Below are positions 21,901 to 34,136 of a DNA stretch of 64,000 bases, one piece after another. The DNA is taken from NCBI RefSeq assembly GCF_000327385.1, contig NW_008709715.1, positions 4,052,345 through 4,116,344 on the forward strand, in the 5' to 3' direction. The position numbers were made by a program, and so were the translations under genes. The notes beneath the pieces were generated by a model. That model was not told the origin of the DNA. It ran no database searches and saw only the letters and a list, made by a program, of their open reading frames with translations. Source of the DNA: Lottia gigantea. Taxonomy: Eukaryota; Mollusca; Gastropoda; Lottiidae. Numbering within the stretch: position 1 is the stretch's first letter; each line of letters starts with the position of its first letter.

Positions 21901-23025
21901 CTGTTAGTATAAGATGTTCGTCTGTTATTCTTGGTTTAACCAACCATAATCTCGGTTTTGATTTTAAATCGATCATTTTATTATTACTATCTACTATCAG
22001 CCATTGTCTGAAAATTTACAAAGAATGAGATGGGTTTCTTTTTTAAAGCATTTAGCACATACGAAAGTTCGCATGATCCTTACATAGTTTACATCCATTT
22101 TGAATCTCTTCCGCGACTTAATTTTGATAGAGGTTATGATATTTACACCAGGCTTTCAAATCAGATTTAAAGGTTTAGAAATTGCTATATATGAGATTTG
22201 AAGGCTTTGTTGAAATATTATAGTCAAGGAGATTCAAAATGGTTTTCAACTACGCTCGTGTGTGTTGTTTCCATGTTAGAACCATACCTAGCTTCGTATG
22301 CATATAGCATAGACTGGTATCCAGCTGAGTAGCGTATACGCCCTTCTCGTAGAGATTATGTTACATTTTAATCGCAGTCGAGTATAGGATATAATGGCTG
22401 CTCCTCCGTTTGTCTTGTTGCTCAGAAAATGGTCACTGTTCTAAGCAAAATCTGCCAGTAAAATAGATGGATAGGATACTTTTTTATATAATATAGAGAA
22501 TAGCTTTTACAGCATAACACCACTACACTAGGTAATTGTCAATTAATGAGCTGATGATGGAATATAGTCCGATGTTGATTGATTCTCAATTCAACTAAAA
22601 TGTTAACAACATTTTGAGGACAGATAGATGATATTAACATAAGAAACAGTTACAAAATCACTTTCGTACCGGATTCGAACTTAAAGTGAGCATGGACATG
22701 ACGGATCAAAGGTACGATGTCGTATTTAAAACTCCATCTCTTTAATGAAATAAATTAAACTTAATAGTCGATATCTATCTACTCACCTATCTGTAACATC
22801 TTTATATTTCAATCCTAATTTTGTACACTCAGCAAATTCTAATTTTACTCCACCACAGGATTTCACTGGGAATGAATACAAAGATTCCACATTCCCAACT
22901 AGTTCAAACGTCCTCTGCTTTCGTTTAAAGATTCGATATATCAAATACAATGCCGAGGCCGAGAGAATTAAATAATTAAAATACCGCTGTGTTTGTGAAT
23001 CCCAAACGAAGAAAGCCATTTTCAT
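18921..23025 (-). CDS. mitochondrial amidoxime reducing component (MOSC domain protein)
   Basis: Seven minus-strand coding exons: 23025-22787, 22007-21831, 21378-21201, 20679-20539, 20062-19998, 19699-19625 and 19041-18921. All are GT-AG and in phase, giving 331 aa (human mARC1 is 337). mARC proteins hold molybdenum cofactor and reduce N-hydroxylated substrates on the outer mitochondrial membrane with cytochrome b5 partners. Visible features: a membrane anchor at about 15-33 (NYLILSASALYLIYRIF), the MOSC N-terminal motif SLYSFPVKSCGG, DRQWLIVD, DCGLEASQWISDYL, FRPGIVITG, and EPCRRCIITTINPNTG, whose second Cys (about 268) aligns with the molybdenum ligand of human mARC1. It ends with YGQSPCFGIY and VGQPIRILRR. 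The ATG at 23025 precedes the anchor closely, as in the family. MARC1/MARC2-like; which paralogue cannot be said. Confidence 0.93.
19321..19567 (-). other. unexplained open frame with a membrane segment, in a mARC intron
   Basis: Inside mARC intron 6 a minus-strand frame runs about 80 codons from near 19567 to a TAG at 19321. It encodes FQIGKSEFHDWHLNCENPDC, then a convincing membrane helix (YLLAASIVVFITIGIYGLL) and ends NTHPFFRDC. A donor-like GTGAG lies in its middle. It has no homology I recognise and no clear acceptor. It could be an alternative mARC terminal exon, a decayed exon or chance. Confidence 0.25.
20539..20679 (-). other. mARC exon 4 (MOSC core)
   Basis: 141-bp phase-0 exon encoding SVFSYMTPYMLESASSLDEV and RFRPGIVITGSKPFDE, matching the TSPFLILSEASL..LN and FRPNIVISG blocks of mammalian mARC. 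Acceptor TTTCAG, donor GTGAGA. Confidence 0.9.
21559..21753. mobile_element. dispersed MITE, complete copy with inverted ends (mARC intron 2)
   Basis: TTTATGTGTATCGG-CACTGA at the left and the inverse of TTTATGTGTACCGTAGACACTGG at the right bound about 195 bp. The halves are also complementary inside (GATAGCAT..TTTGCACC against GGTGGCATCGTTTTGCAC). Related partial copies lie at 4028, 9510 and 30705. No coding capacity. Confidence 0.6.
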
Positions 23026-24530
23026 TATCACTACAGTGAAATGTGAACCAGTTAGTTTCAATAGCTATCGACTTTGTTATATAAAGTATAAAGTTAAACA
23101 TGTCGTGTGTTATAATCTCATTTTGGAAGTTTGTTTTCAAGTTGTTTGTATATTGTAAGGCAATATTGTAAGCTATGCTCTTCTGCATTCACAATGAGCT
23201 CTATAATCATTGTTTTTGATATAAAGAGTATTACTGTTATACTAAGTGATATTGACTGATATTAACAGTAACAGCTCTATACAAATTTAAAAGGAATTCT
23301 ATTTCTTAAAAAGAAGATAATATCGGGACAGAGCGGGGTGACCAATAGAGGAAATCAAGTCACCAGAAGGAGGTTTATAAAGCTACGCGGTCATGGGAAA
23401 ATTGCTCCTGAGGTAAATGGGTCACTAATATATAATGCGCGATAACTTGGCCAAGGTAATATGGTCACAAATATTTTATCACGGTGTTGTTTTGTTGAGC
23501 TGATAAAAAGATAAATGCACTAGGTCGATCATGGATTCTCTGTCGTAGCCGAGAAAATCTACCGCCTGCAATGGGAAAAGAATGAGTTTTGAAAAGGTAC
23601 ATGATACTATATAGTCAACTGATGAAATCCCCAATATCCTGTACCTTAATCACAATGCAAAAGACATAATAACAAATTGCTCGAACACAACTTGTATTCG
23701 CCACCCAGATACAAGTTTCTTCAAACCTCCAACGTCAGAGACCAAATTTAGCCGCCAACTTGCGAAAATTCAACGACCTTATTTTTCATAAGCCATCAGA
23801 TCAATGCTTCTCAATGCTTCCCCAATGAGATCATTCCTCCCCGAAAGAGTTATTCCAAATCTATTCTTCCCCAAAATAAATGAGTCACTTTGAAACGTAT
23901 TTCACTCGAAATATGTATTCAATGATTAACTATAGATGGATAATATATTTACAAACATCTGGAAATGCAACTGGTAAACGATTTGACTCTAGTTATGCGA
24001 ATATTTTTTATGGCAGAGAGAGGGAGAAAATATCTCACCATTTAAATCTTTATTTTATGGAAGGTTTCTAGACGATATTTTTATATTATTTAACGCGATT
24101 CAATGGCCATCGCTATAGTGCATGACATGGATAGACCAATTGCGAATCACTTCAAACTTCACGGTCATTCCATTGATGACCTTCTCATTATGCCTTTAGA
24201 AGCGGTTTCTACATCACCTATAGTATCAAACCTAAGCTTAGACGTCTATAACACGAAAGTTACTAGATCGATCAACTACAGACTGTGATGCCAAATGGAC
24301 TCAACGATAATCCCCATTGTAACGACATTTGATTCTACAGCTACAAAGCCTCCATATTAGCCAAACTTCAAATCATTAACGGTAACAATGTTATGATACG
24401 GTAACAATAATCAATTACATCTTGCTCGATGCATAATTTTGATAATCCATAGTTCTTTAAGGCTTTCCGATAGTTCCACCATCTTAAAGTCAACTTCGTT
24501 GGCAGAATTTCATTTTTATTTCCTGGCCAA
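23026..24530. other. intergenic, upstream of the mARC gene
   Basis: Should contain the mARC promoter. No consensus TATA box or recognisable gene seen; small frames at 23880-24071 and 24103-24288 look random. Confidence 0.45.
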
Positions 24531-24537
24531 TTTACCT

Positions 24538-24790
24538 TGGGACTTACCTGAGGACTAAATTACTGAGATCAATTAACCTTGTGACTAATTTATTGGAACC
24601 AATATACCTTATGTGCTTGGACCAACTTATTTGCGAATACATAACTGGAACATAATTTGTGACCATATTGCTGGGACCAATCTACCTCGTGAACATATTA
24701 CTGGGACCAGTTAAAATTGTGACCATACAAGACCTGGGAGGAATTGTTGCTATGTTCTTTGGATCAGTTTATCTGGTGAGTATATTACTG
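24538..24790 (+). repeat. degenerate 30-bp minisatellite
   Basis: Units of about 30 bp such as GTGAACATATTACTGGGACC.. and GTGACTAATTTATTGGAACC.. repeat five to seven times with drift. Open frames here come from the multiple-of-three period. Confidence 0.7.
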
Positions 24791-24882
24791 GTAAATGAAT
24801 ATATTTTGGTGTATGATTTGAATTGTTATCTATTAGATAATTAGTGAACAGTGGGATGATAAGGTCTCAACTGACACAACAA

Positions 24883-25519
24883 GTGGTTGCCTAGCAAGAT
24901 ACGCCCACTTTCCTCATACATTTTCAGTATATCAAGGTCAGTCACCTATCTGTGTCAAATCATACCAAAAATCTCATTTGTGCAAGATATTGTTGATTTA
25001 AACAAACACATATTATTTAATAAAATTCTGACATAAACTGTCACCTCTATTGCCAACAAATTTTGATGCGTTTTTACTAAGTCAAGGGCAATAACTCAAA
25101 TTCCGTTGATCGAAGATTTGTCAAATTAAATCTTGACTAAGATCTCATCATTATAAATGATCATACCAAATTTCATTTAAATCGGATGAAAACTGTACTC
25201 TCTAATGTGTTCAAAAACAAATTTTGTCCAAGATCTCATCATTATAAATATTAACACCAAATTTCATTTAAATCAGGTGAAAACTGTAGTCTGTTGTGTT
25301 CACAACCAAATTTTGATGCGTCAAGGTTAATAACTAAAAAAGCGTTCATCGAAAGATCGTCAAATTCTAACTTGTCCAAGATCTCATGAATATGATCACA
25401 CCAAATTTTATTCAAATCAGATAGAAACTGTTGTCTCTATTGCGTTCACAAGCCAATTGTGGACAGACGGACCGACGGGGGCGACAACAATATACGACCA
25501 CATTGAGGGCGTATAAAAA
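24883..25519 (-). mobile_element. Pearl-like repeat element, inverted
   Basis: Read on the minus strand it starts TTTTTATACGCCC, carries the CCGTCNGTCCACAATTG motif and three to four diverged core units (the 'AACACAATAGAGACAACAGTT' and 'CTTGACCAAGATCTCATC' types), and ends AAGTGGGCGTATC..CTAGGCAACCAC, the same end as at 4530. It lies between the CRYZL1 3' end and the minisatellite. Confidence 0.65.
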
Positions 25520-25592
25520 GTTATTTCACTTTATCAGATTAAATTCTGTGTAGGCCCTATCCAGGATTTCAATGATATAAAAATTTAAATAA

Positions 25593-25598
25593 TTTATT
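25593..25598 (-). terminator. CRYZL1 poly(A) signal
   Basis: AATAAA on the minus strand about 41 bp after the CRYZL1 stop codon. Confidence 0.65.
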
Positions 25599-25638
25599 TA
25601 ATAACACAGGTTCAATAAGGAAGCACTCTTAACAATTT

Positions 25639-28600
25639 TTAAAATGTAAGTATAGTTTTTCCAACTCTTTGGTTAGGTAGATTCTTTAGAACACTCATCA
25701 CATTGTCAAACTTTACTGTTTCTGTAATTTTACATCTGAAATACAATTAATAATATAATAATCTGAAAAAAAGACATCTCTATATGAGTCACTTCATAGA
25801 TTTAGAGCCAAAATACAAAAGAATGAAATGTGGCAGGATAAAACGAAAGTGCCACTTGGTAAGCTTGTATGTGTCGTGCCATACGCCTCCTCATGGTAAA
25901 AATAAAATTCGATTTTAGTCAGGGCTCTTGAGAAGCTCATTAAAAGAAAATTCTTTACCAACTGCCCGAAAAACATAATTTCATTTGAGCTTTAAACATA
26001 GAGTCTTTCAGCTACTGCATAATATATACACATGATGTTAATGTATGACAGAGTTTATGCCACTTACTTAATAATTCCATCAGCTATCTTCTTCATACTA
26101 TCTTTAAGTACATCTAATCTTAGTTAAAGTTTTTTTTTTCTTTGAAAAAGCTATCGTCTAATGCTGCAGGTTGTTTGAAACTTCTGTGAGTTCAAGTCCA
26201 ATTTTGGACTTTTAATCCCCATATCCATAAAAGCTGATGTCTTATGTTTGTTATTAATAGATATTTCGTCAAAATATTTGCAATAGTCAATTACTAAAAG
26301 CGTGTGAACCTTGAGTTAAAGTTCATTAGCCACTACCAATGTATTTCCAAACTGTTATTTTGCATTTCAGGTTTCACTTTGTGGTTCAGAGCATTAGCAC
26401 TTTCTATATATATATATATATATATATTGATCCACTGTTGTACTATACTATAATACTGGTTCAACAAAAGGATACGTTGATATTTGCCTTGTTGACAATT
26501 TGTCAATATCCAGGAATGATGAAATAAGAAACTGAGACTGGCTCCACGATAAAACAACTGTTGACAATCTGGTGGATCTAGCTATAATTAAGACTAATAT
26601 CTATAACTAATTACTACATGTTGACCCAGCTGGAAATGGGTATGATAATTCAGGAAAGAAAGATCATTGCTAAGAGGTTTCACCAAGGACCAGATAGTAG
26701 AAAGGATCTTAGTGAACCGAAGTTGTTATCCTTATATAAGTGGAGTTCTTACTTTTTTATTCATTTAATACTTTGTTCATTATAATAGCCATACCTGTAA
26801 ATCTGATTTAGATGTTATCCATCGGCCAGAGAAACCAAGACAGGATATGACATCATGTTTATGAGGAAGAGGATATTTATATACTTCATTACATAATGTA
26901 ATATCTTCATCGTCAGTGAACAATCGAACTGAAAATAAATCAGTTATTATACATGATTCAATTAATAGAATTGATGGTACCACTATGCCATTACAATGAT
27001 ATTTTTTCCAGGCCTACATGTATGCCTGTAAGGTTCTTTCATAAAATAGGTCTGGGAATTTAAATCACATTCAACGAGCAGACAGTTATAGTCACTTACC
27101 TATTTGCAGATATCAAAATCCCGCTTTACATATCATACAGGTTTTGTAAAAAAAACTATATCATCAAAATTTTAGCCTCTCTCGTGATAACAAGCAGCTT
27201 GTGTAAGAATGAAGGGATGAGGGTTGCAACAATGTACATCTCCATTTAATGTGGACATTATTATAAAAAAAGGCTCAGAGAAACTACAAAATGTAAGATT
27301 ATTTGGCAAAGACAAAATGTGGCTTAAGACCTATGAACCTTGCAAGACACCAGCACCAACTTTACATGGCTCACCTCCATTATCAATGATACAATTCAGA
27401 CCAATGCCACCTGTTTCCTCTCGTATATTACTAGCAAGAACATTATTTTTCTTGTTTAATTCTATAGTTTGTATAGGCTGTAGAGTATCTAGATACTGTT
27501 TTTCTTCAGAACTACTGTAAGTTGCTATAACCTGCAAAATAACATGTACAGAAAGATATTGTGATATCTAAGATGAAAACTTACTCTTTATTATATTAAG
27601 GATCCTTATGGATTCACCAGATATTATTGAATTCAGCTTCAGTTCTGAGTTCTTTTACATGATTATTCATGAATCATTTGCATCTTAATGTCAGAATTTT
27701 TTAATAAACATCATAAGAATCACACATGCAAGAATGATTTGAAACATTATAACAAGCAGTCCACTTTTATGGGAAACTATACAAGCCAGAAATTAGTGTG
27801 TTACTTACTTCTTTAAAATAAAGTGGACTTGTGGTAATATTGACACTTGATGTCAGTCTAAGATTGACCTCAGCATGCCTCTATAAAAAGGATTTTTGTT
27901 TTAAAAATTGGTGAGATAAAAACTTACCTTTGCGCCCCAGTGTTGAGCGATTTGGATAGTTATACTACCAAAATGAGTAGCACCATCTATAACTAAGACT
28001 GTATCACCTACTCCCACTCTTCCAAGATAATATAATGCTGTATAGGCTTTAACACAATCTCCAATACTAGCTGCAGCTTCTTCAAAACTTAGATGATGTG
28101 GTTTCCTTACTAAAATATACAGTGTAAAATAGCAATAGTGATTGAGCATAAAAGAATAACAGTGATGTCTGTAGTAAATCATTGCAGATAGTGATTTCTG
28201 TAGTTAATCATTTAGCTTAAGAGAATAAAAGTGATGTCTGTAGTAAATCATTTAGCATAAAATTATAATACTAATGTCTGCAGTAATTCAATTATAATAA
28301 TATATTAATAGTGATGTTTGTAGTAATTCATTTAGCATAAAATAATAATAGTGATGTCTGTAGTAAATCATTCAGGAAAAAGTAATAATAGTGATGTGAT
28401 AAATCATCGAATATAAAGTAATATATGTGATGTCTGTAGTAAATCATTGAGTATAAAGTAATAATAGTGATGTCTGCAGTAAATCATTGAGTATAAAATT
28501 ATGTTATTGGTAACTGAGTACAAAAATAGTGATGTCTTTAGTGAACAGTTAATGACATTTTTTAACATTGATCAATTTATTGACTAAGCATTATTAAACA

Positions 28601-30054
28601 ACAATCACTGGTTCAAATCATTAAAGAGAAATGCAAATTGAGGACGACAAGAACAACTGTAAAGTTGAATAGAACTCACCAACATTGTATTCTTGAAAAA
28701 TACAGTATTCTCCACAACCAGAATATTTACTGTCTAAAGGTAGTATGCCTTCAAAATAAAATATATTTTATCTACATAATACAAATCTATATAGCTTTCA
28801 TACACAGAAACACAACATCTATTTAAATTGGCATAGTCAATATTGGTAGAAATTTGAAAAATGTTCTTATATGTTGCATTTTTAGCAAATGATATTATTC
28901 TATTCTATTGAAATAAATTTTCAATCAAACCATTGATAATTGTGGTATATATTTCAGAACAAGGACATTTTCGACATTAACAGGCATCATAGCTGAAATT
29001 ACATTTATTGGCACTCAACATACCTACAACATGATCTCCTTTATTAACATGTGTTACTGCTTCACCAATATCAACAACTATTCCTGCTACATCATGACCC
29101 AAAGGGAACTCTTCTTTAATTGACTTCTTATATAAATCATGTAGGATCTAATTAAAAGAGAGAAACACATGCTCATTATTTTATGTAATTATACAGGTAA
29201 GTAAAGGTAAAAAACTAAAATAAAATGTCAATATTCTTGAATATCTAATTATCCCTTTGCAACATCATTATATTGCGAATTTAGTGCCAGGCAGTAACAA
29301 CAGATATGACAATTTTCCATCTCATTCTACTTGCTTTTTTTCTTTTCATCAGTAAAATATAAATTTGTACCCGGTAATCTAAATGGTATTTACTATTCCT
29401 CTCAGTTTAGAATGACTAGGCCTATTAAATATTCTGATGCCAATTGCTAGATCAGGAGACTATTGGATGTCATCTCTCAACCCTATTCAATGAAAAATTA
29501 TGACACAATCTATAGTACATATCCTTTTAAGAAAACAGTATGAGCTGGCATAAACATCCCCAAAATATCTTCCCTGTGTTCAGTTAGGATAAGCCCATAA
29601 AATTATTATTTTATAGTTTCTATGTACAGGCCCTACCAATTGGTATGAAACAAATCATTCAATAGACACTTCCAAAAACTGTCACAGGTCTTGTGTGTGA
29701 AGTAAATGGTTACCTTTTCGTCCACCAACGATAAACCACATACTTTTACTTGTACTTTTATTTCATGAGAGTTTAAGATGGTTGGAATATCCTGCAATAT
29801 CATTCACAAAATAAAATAAAACAACTAAATAACTTTTAAAACAAATTCTATAAGTTATTTCAATTTTCATATCTGGCAATTTCTAAAGGTAGAAAACATT
29901 TAGGATCATTGAATATGAATAAAATATTTATAAGGGTGTGTCTCTTTAATAAAAAAAAAATAACTAAAGTTATCTCCCTTCGACTTACACATTCATCTTC
30001 AACAAAATTTGGAAGTTTGCCATTGACTGACAATGTCCTTTTGATGCATTTCAT
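25639..30054 (-). CDS. CRYZL1: quinone oxidoreductase-like protein 1 (zeta-crystallin-like 1)
   Basis: Ten minus-strand exons: 30054-29989, 29791-29714, 29147-29024, 28748-28680, 28109-27928, 27531-27375, 26928-26795, 26581-26476, 26113-26068, 25735-25639. All are GT-AG and in phase, giving 352 aa (human CRYZL1 is 349). A medium-chain dehydrogenase/reductase-like protein; substrate not established. Diagnostic blocks: EFPLGHDVAGIVVDIGEAV, GILPLDS, AAASIGDCVKAYTALYYLG, the modified nucleotide loop VLVIDGATHFGSITIQIA (human VLIMDGASAFGTIAIQLA), LPHKHDVISCLGFSGRWITS, LDPPD, and NCQQGKYQ joined across a splice to VLKDSM. The C-terminal VLKNLPNQRVGKTILTF matches the family end. Its 5' end faces intersectin. 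Confidence 0.95.
26400..26428. repeat. (TA)n microsatellite
   Basis: TA dinucleotide run in CRYZL1 intron 8, just downstream (in transcription) of exon 8. It produces IYIYIYI frames on both strands. A second TA run is at 33175-33191. Confidence 0.9.
26600..26725 (+). repeat. dispersed repeat copy in a CRYZL1 intron
   Basis: CACCAAGGACCAGATAGTAGAAAGGATC and the following 'GTTATCCTTATA' match 37075-37120 in an intersectin intron (GTCAAGGACCAGATGGTAGAAAGGATC..). Family and ends unresolved. Confidence 0.4.
28130..28535 (-). repeat. 40-bp minisatellite in CRYZL1 intron 4
   Basis: About nine drifting copies of a 40-bp unit (GTGATGTCTGTAGTAAATCA.. on the plus strand) lie between exons 28109 and 28680, directly upstream (in transcription) of the exon 5 acceptor. 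Confidence 0.85.
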
Positions 30055-30952
30055 GACTATGAATTTCAAGGCCTTTTATCAGCAGTGCGTACACGTTCAA
30101 ATTAGATTAATTCCATGTACATTCTTTCCAAAGTAAAAGTAACTTGCTCTGTTTACATTCTTCATTAAGCTTCAAATGGTAAACGCCCACTCTTCCCACA
30201 ATGCAAAGCTCAATGCCGATTACAGACGGACCGAAAAAATAGATGGCTTAGAAAATCCTTATTTTTTACCTACATAACTAGTTGAACCGTGCTTTGTGGT
30301 TTTTGAAAATATCAGGAAAAGACCTCGAGTCACAGAAGGCAAAGTTGCACAAAGATTGGTTCGCGAAGGAAGCTAGAAACCATCTTCTACGATTCGTCAT
30401 TCTGGATGCTGGCAAATAAAAAAGATGGCTGCCCACTGAATTGAAGTGAATAGAAAATGAATAAAGATGTTAATAAGTATCAAATTTGTTTGATATCAAG
30501 GACTAATACATTGGCTGTTTGAATCTGGGTAAGTATCAAGTAAACAGTAAATCGTCGTTGTCGAAATAGAGATGACATTGCTCTCTTCTACTGCACTAAT
30601 ATTTAAATTGTACTGGGTACTTGTAGTTGTAGTTCTTGGCCTACTCTAAGCCTACTCTGTAGCAGTCAAAACTCAAATCAGCATTGAAATTTTCCCTATC
30701 TTTTGAAGTGTATCGTGACTCTTATGATAGCATTGATTTGCACCATTCACATTTTCTCTCAGATGTCTGTCTGTGGGTAGTGGAATTCCATTAGAATAGA
30801 AGAATCTGTTTTATGTCATAGCAATCACAAAGATATTCTCCTTAGACAATATAAGCTGCTTTTTCTATGTTGATAATGTCATGGAAAAGACAAAAGTCTA
30901 AATCTAATTTTCAGCACATATTCAACCTATTCAAAATATTATGTGTTTTTAG
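30055..30952. promoter_or_regulatory. divergent CRYZL1/ITSN promoter region
   Basis: About 0.9 kb separates the CRYZL1 start codon from the ITSN coding exon's acceptor. It includes a less AT-rich patch (30180-30440), a TTCCCACAATGCA at 30194-30206 resembling the ZNF143/THAP11 site of bidirectional promoters, and AAGATGGCTGCC at 30421-30432 resembling a YY1 site. GAATCTGG|GTAAGTATC at 30529 is a good donor for a non-coding ITSN exon 1. A MITE-like copy sits at 30705-30850. Motif identities are by eye. Confidence 0.5.
30705..30850 (+). mobile_element. dispersed MITE-like repeat, copy 4 (ITSN 5' UTR intron)
   Basis: GTGTATCG.GACTCTTATGATAG.. and GATTTGCACCATTC match the copies at 4028, 9510 and 21559. 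Confidence 0.45.
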
Positions 30953-31014
30953 AAAATCACACACCATATTGTGGATGAATTTAAGAGGACAGGTCATAGT
31001 TAAAGTTAGATACA

Positions 31015-34000
31015 ATGGCTGGAACTGGCACTGGTAAGTTGAGATTTTATAAAATTGAAATGGAGATTTAATTTACCACTGTTTATTTTGTACGTCAAGA
31101 TTCAAACTTATCAAATATATCCTGATTGTTAAATCCTTTAATTTGTAGCCTACAATCACCAATTGTGAACAGTTTGATTAAAATTCATAATCATTAATAT
31201 TTATTTTATATCTAGAAGGCTTACACTTATACTATGTTTATACCTCATAAGTTAATGACTTCATTTGTATTCTGAAATAATAAGTTGTATTTTGTTGTTG
31301 TAGGTCGAGATGATCCATGGAGAATTAGTGGTGAAGATAGAGCTAAACATGACTCTCAGTTCTTTCAACTTAAGCCTGTAAATGGGTTTGTTACAGGTAT
31401 GTTGTCCCATTACCTTTATGGGAAATGAGAAACGACAGATGACACTGAATCATTTCTGGAAATATTGTAAAGATGAGGAAACAGAAAATGCTCAAATTCT
31501 TTCAATAGTTAATTGGAACTGTCAAGTATTGCCTTAATCAGGTATTTGTACATTAATGTAGAATTCTAAATTTTCATATGTGTGGAGGTAGCCACCTTAA
31601 AAACAAGAAAACAACATTTTGGATTAGAAAAAATACTAAATCAGAAATATCTTAGACACCTATGTAGTTTTTGGAATTCAGAAACACTTAAACACTTAAT
31701 GGTTTACTTTCACATATAAAACTAATATAATTTATATTTTCGACAGGTGAACAAGCTAGAGGATTTTTCTTGCAATCTGGGCTGCCCAATCAAGTTTTAG
31801 GACAGATATGGTATGTAACTTTTAGAATTACCCGAAATCATTATGGCATGTGCAGATTTGTCTTCAGAAAAAGAATTATGTCCTCAAAAAACCATCTCTC
31901 TTTTTTATGTCTTAATTATAAAGATGCAATTTGTCTGTCTTCACAATTGAAATTCAATATATCCTTGTAAATTCAAAATCTTGATTAGAAATATATGTGA
32001 TTAATATCTGCCGTTTAAACCTGGATACCTATTAATATAATTTTCTATACAGGACTCTAGCAGATATGAATGGAGATGGGAAAATGGATAAAAAGGAATT
32101 CTCAATAGCCATGCATCTGATTAAGAAGAAATTACAGGGATATGAGCTACCAAGAAATATTCCAGCAAGTTTAAAAGCTGATCCATCACCAGTCATTGGA
32201 TCGTTTGGTGTTCAACCAATGGGCATGGGTATGGGGGCACAACCAGTTGGTGGATTTGGTATGGGTAGAGGTAAGAATGTGTATATTATTTGAAAAGATC
32301 ATGCTTTCTTTTTGTTGGCTGACTTTCATTAAAGTTAAATGCAGCAATGAAAATAGATTTGGCATGTATGACAATTGAAAACAATTTGACTTGCAAAATG
32401 ATGGCACAAATATGTAACAAGAAAATTATGACATTTGTAGGAATGGTACCAATGAGTATGGGTTTACCTAGTGCTTCTTTACAAACAGGCACTTCAACAA
32501 CTGGAGCTATGGGAATGCCTTTAATGGCTAATGGAGTAGCTCCTGGTATGCCACAACAAGCTGCATTTAGAGGTAAATTTTCTATAAATTCTTCATGATT
32601 CTACATGGACATTATTATTTTTGAAAAGTATTATACAGAATTCAAAAAATGACAATGTGTGTATTTGAGTAATCCAAGGGTGATAATTAATAATTAGTCT
32701 GATCAATGTAATTCAATATGTAAGCTGTAGCTGTTTTGAAAACTTTTATGAAATGCATATTATTTATTATATATTTTGAAAATGAGTTCCAGAACATCAT
32801 GAGAACAATTTAGAGTGAATGATCACTATATTTTTTGTAATCGTCTTTTATAGCTCCAGGAATGGCTGGTGTTGGAATGGCTCCTGCTGCTGGGTATGTT
32901 TAGATTTTTAGATTTTGTTTTCTAACAATCATGTCAGATCATGGATGAGAACATCTAAACATCTGGATCTAAAGATTGTAATATTTTATTTCACTACTTT
33001 TCAGTGTACCACAAGCAGCTGGTGGTAGTTGGGCAATACCTCATCCATCTAAATTAAAATATACACAGTTATTTAATACTAATGATAGAAATAAACGGGG
33101 ATTTTTAACTGGTATGTATTGAAATGATCAGTATTTAGATATTGAGCTAGAAATTGATATCTGAGTCATGTGATATATATATATATATATGGTACTGGTG
33201 ATGGCAAAAAAAATGCGTTAATACGTCCATTCAGAGCAATGATAATATTGCTAAAATGATGTTAAACATGTGAAATTGTAACCTAAACTGAGAAAAATTT
33301 CAGCAAATCATGCTTTTTGTGCTCTGGACATAGCATTATTGATTTGAGAGTCGCCTGCTATAATAAAGGGATTTTATCACATGATTTTCGACAGTTTCTT
33401 TTAATAATGACATTGAGTATGGTGGAAAGTTTTGAAATTCACACAACATATGCCTTGTTGGTATATTTATTCAGTATGATTTAACTGTAATGACATATCT
33501 TATTACTTGTATGCTTAAAATTTTGTAGGTGTTGAAGCTAGAGCAATTCTAGTACAGACCGGTTTACCACAACCAGTATTAGCTCAACTATGGTGAGTTT
33601 TTCATTAGTAATAATCCAGCTACTAATTTACTTTTAACATTTGAATATGTAATTAAAACTTCTTAAAAGTTTTTAATATCACTAAAATTGGAAAGAAGCA
33701 TTGTATTTTCATGGATAATATGGAACTTCAGTTGCTATGTGGATAGTTTGATGCAGCCTCTTGACATACTGAAGTGGCCAGAATTTAAATTTTTGCTTTG
33801 TTTCTTGTTATTTCAGGACCTTATCAGATGTTGATAATGATGGAAAATTAACTTGTGATGAGTTCTGTATAGCATTACATCTGGCTGATGTAGCAAGGTT
33901 AGGTCGACCATTACCACCTAAATTACCCCCAGAGTTAATACCACAAGGTATGAAAATTGGTGCAGCACCAGGTGGTTTTCCTCCTCCAGCGTCTGTTGGT

Positions 34001-34136
34001 GCTCCTGGTGGTCCTCCTCCTCAGAAAGATGCTTTTGGTGATCTGTTGGGAGGATTTGGTATGCCTGCTCAACAACCACCCATGCCTGTTCAACCTAATG
34101 GTGACATGAAGGAAGACGATGAATCAAAAATGCCAG
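31015..34136 (+). other. ITSN exons 1-9: two EH domains
   Basis: Exons 31015-31033, 31304-31396, 31747-31810, 32053-32270, 32441-32572, 32854-32893, 33005-33111, 33529-33592, 33817-34136. EH domains bind NPF peptides of endocytic partners such as epsin. Both pockets keep the tryptophan (QIWTLADMN, residue 59; QLWTLSDVD, residue 246). Both EF-hand loops look calcium-competent: [12 protein letters not shown] in EH1, [12 protein letters not shown] in EH2. The linker between them is unusually Met/Gly-rich ([17 protein letters not shown]), and exon 9 adds a Pro/Gly-rich tail ([18 protein letters not shown]) not seen in human ITSN1. Confidence 0.95.

Noticed and set aside
22671-22680. GTTCGAATCC on the minus strand, like a tRNA/SINE B box
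   Set aside because: No A box at the right distance and no cloverleaf or SINE body could be drawn.
23026-23061. Upstream extension of the mARC frame by 12 codons
   Set aside because: That extension would start at TTG; the first ATG at 23025 directly precedes the membrane anchor as in the family.
24659-24844. Open frame TILLGPIYLVNILLGPVKIV
   Set aside because: By-product of a 30-bp minisatellite.
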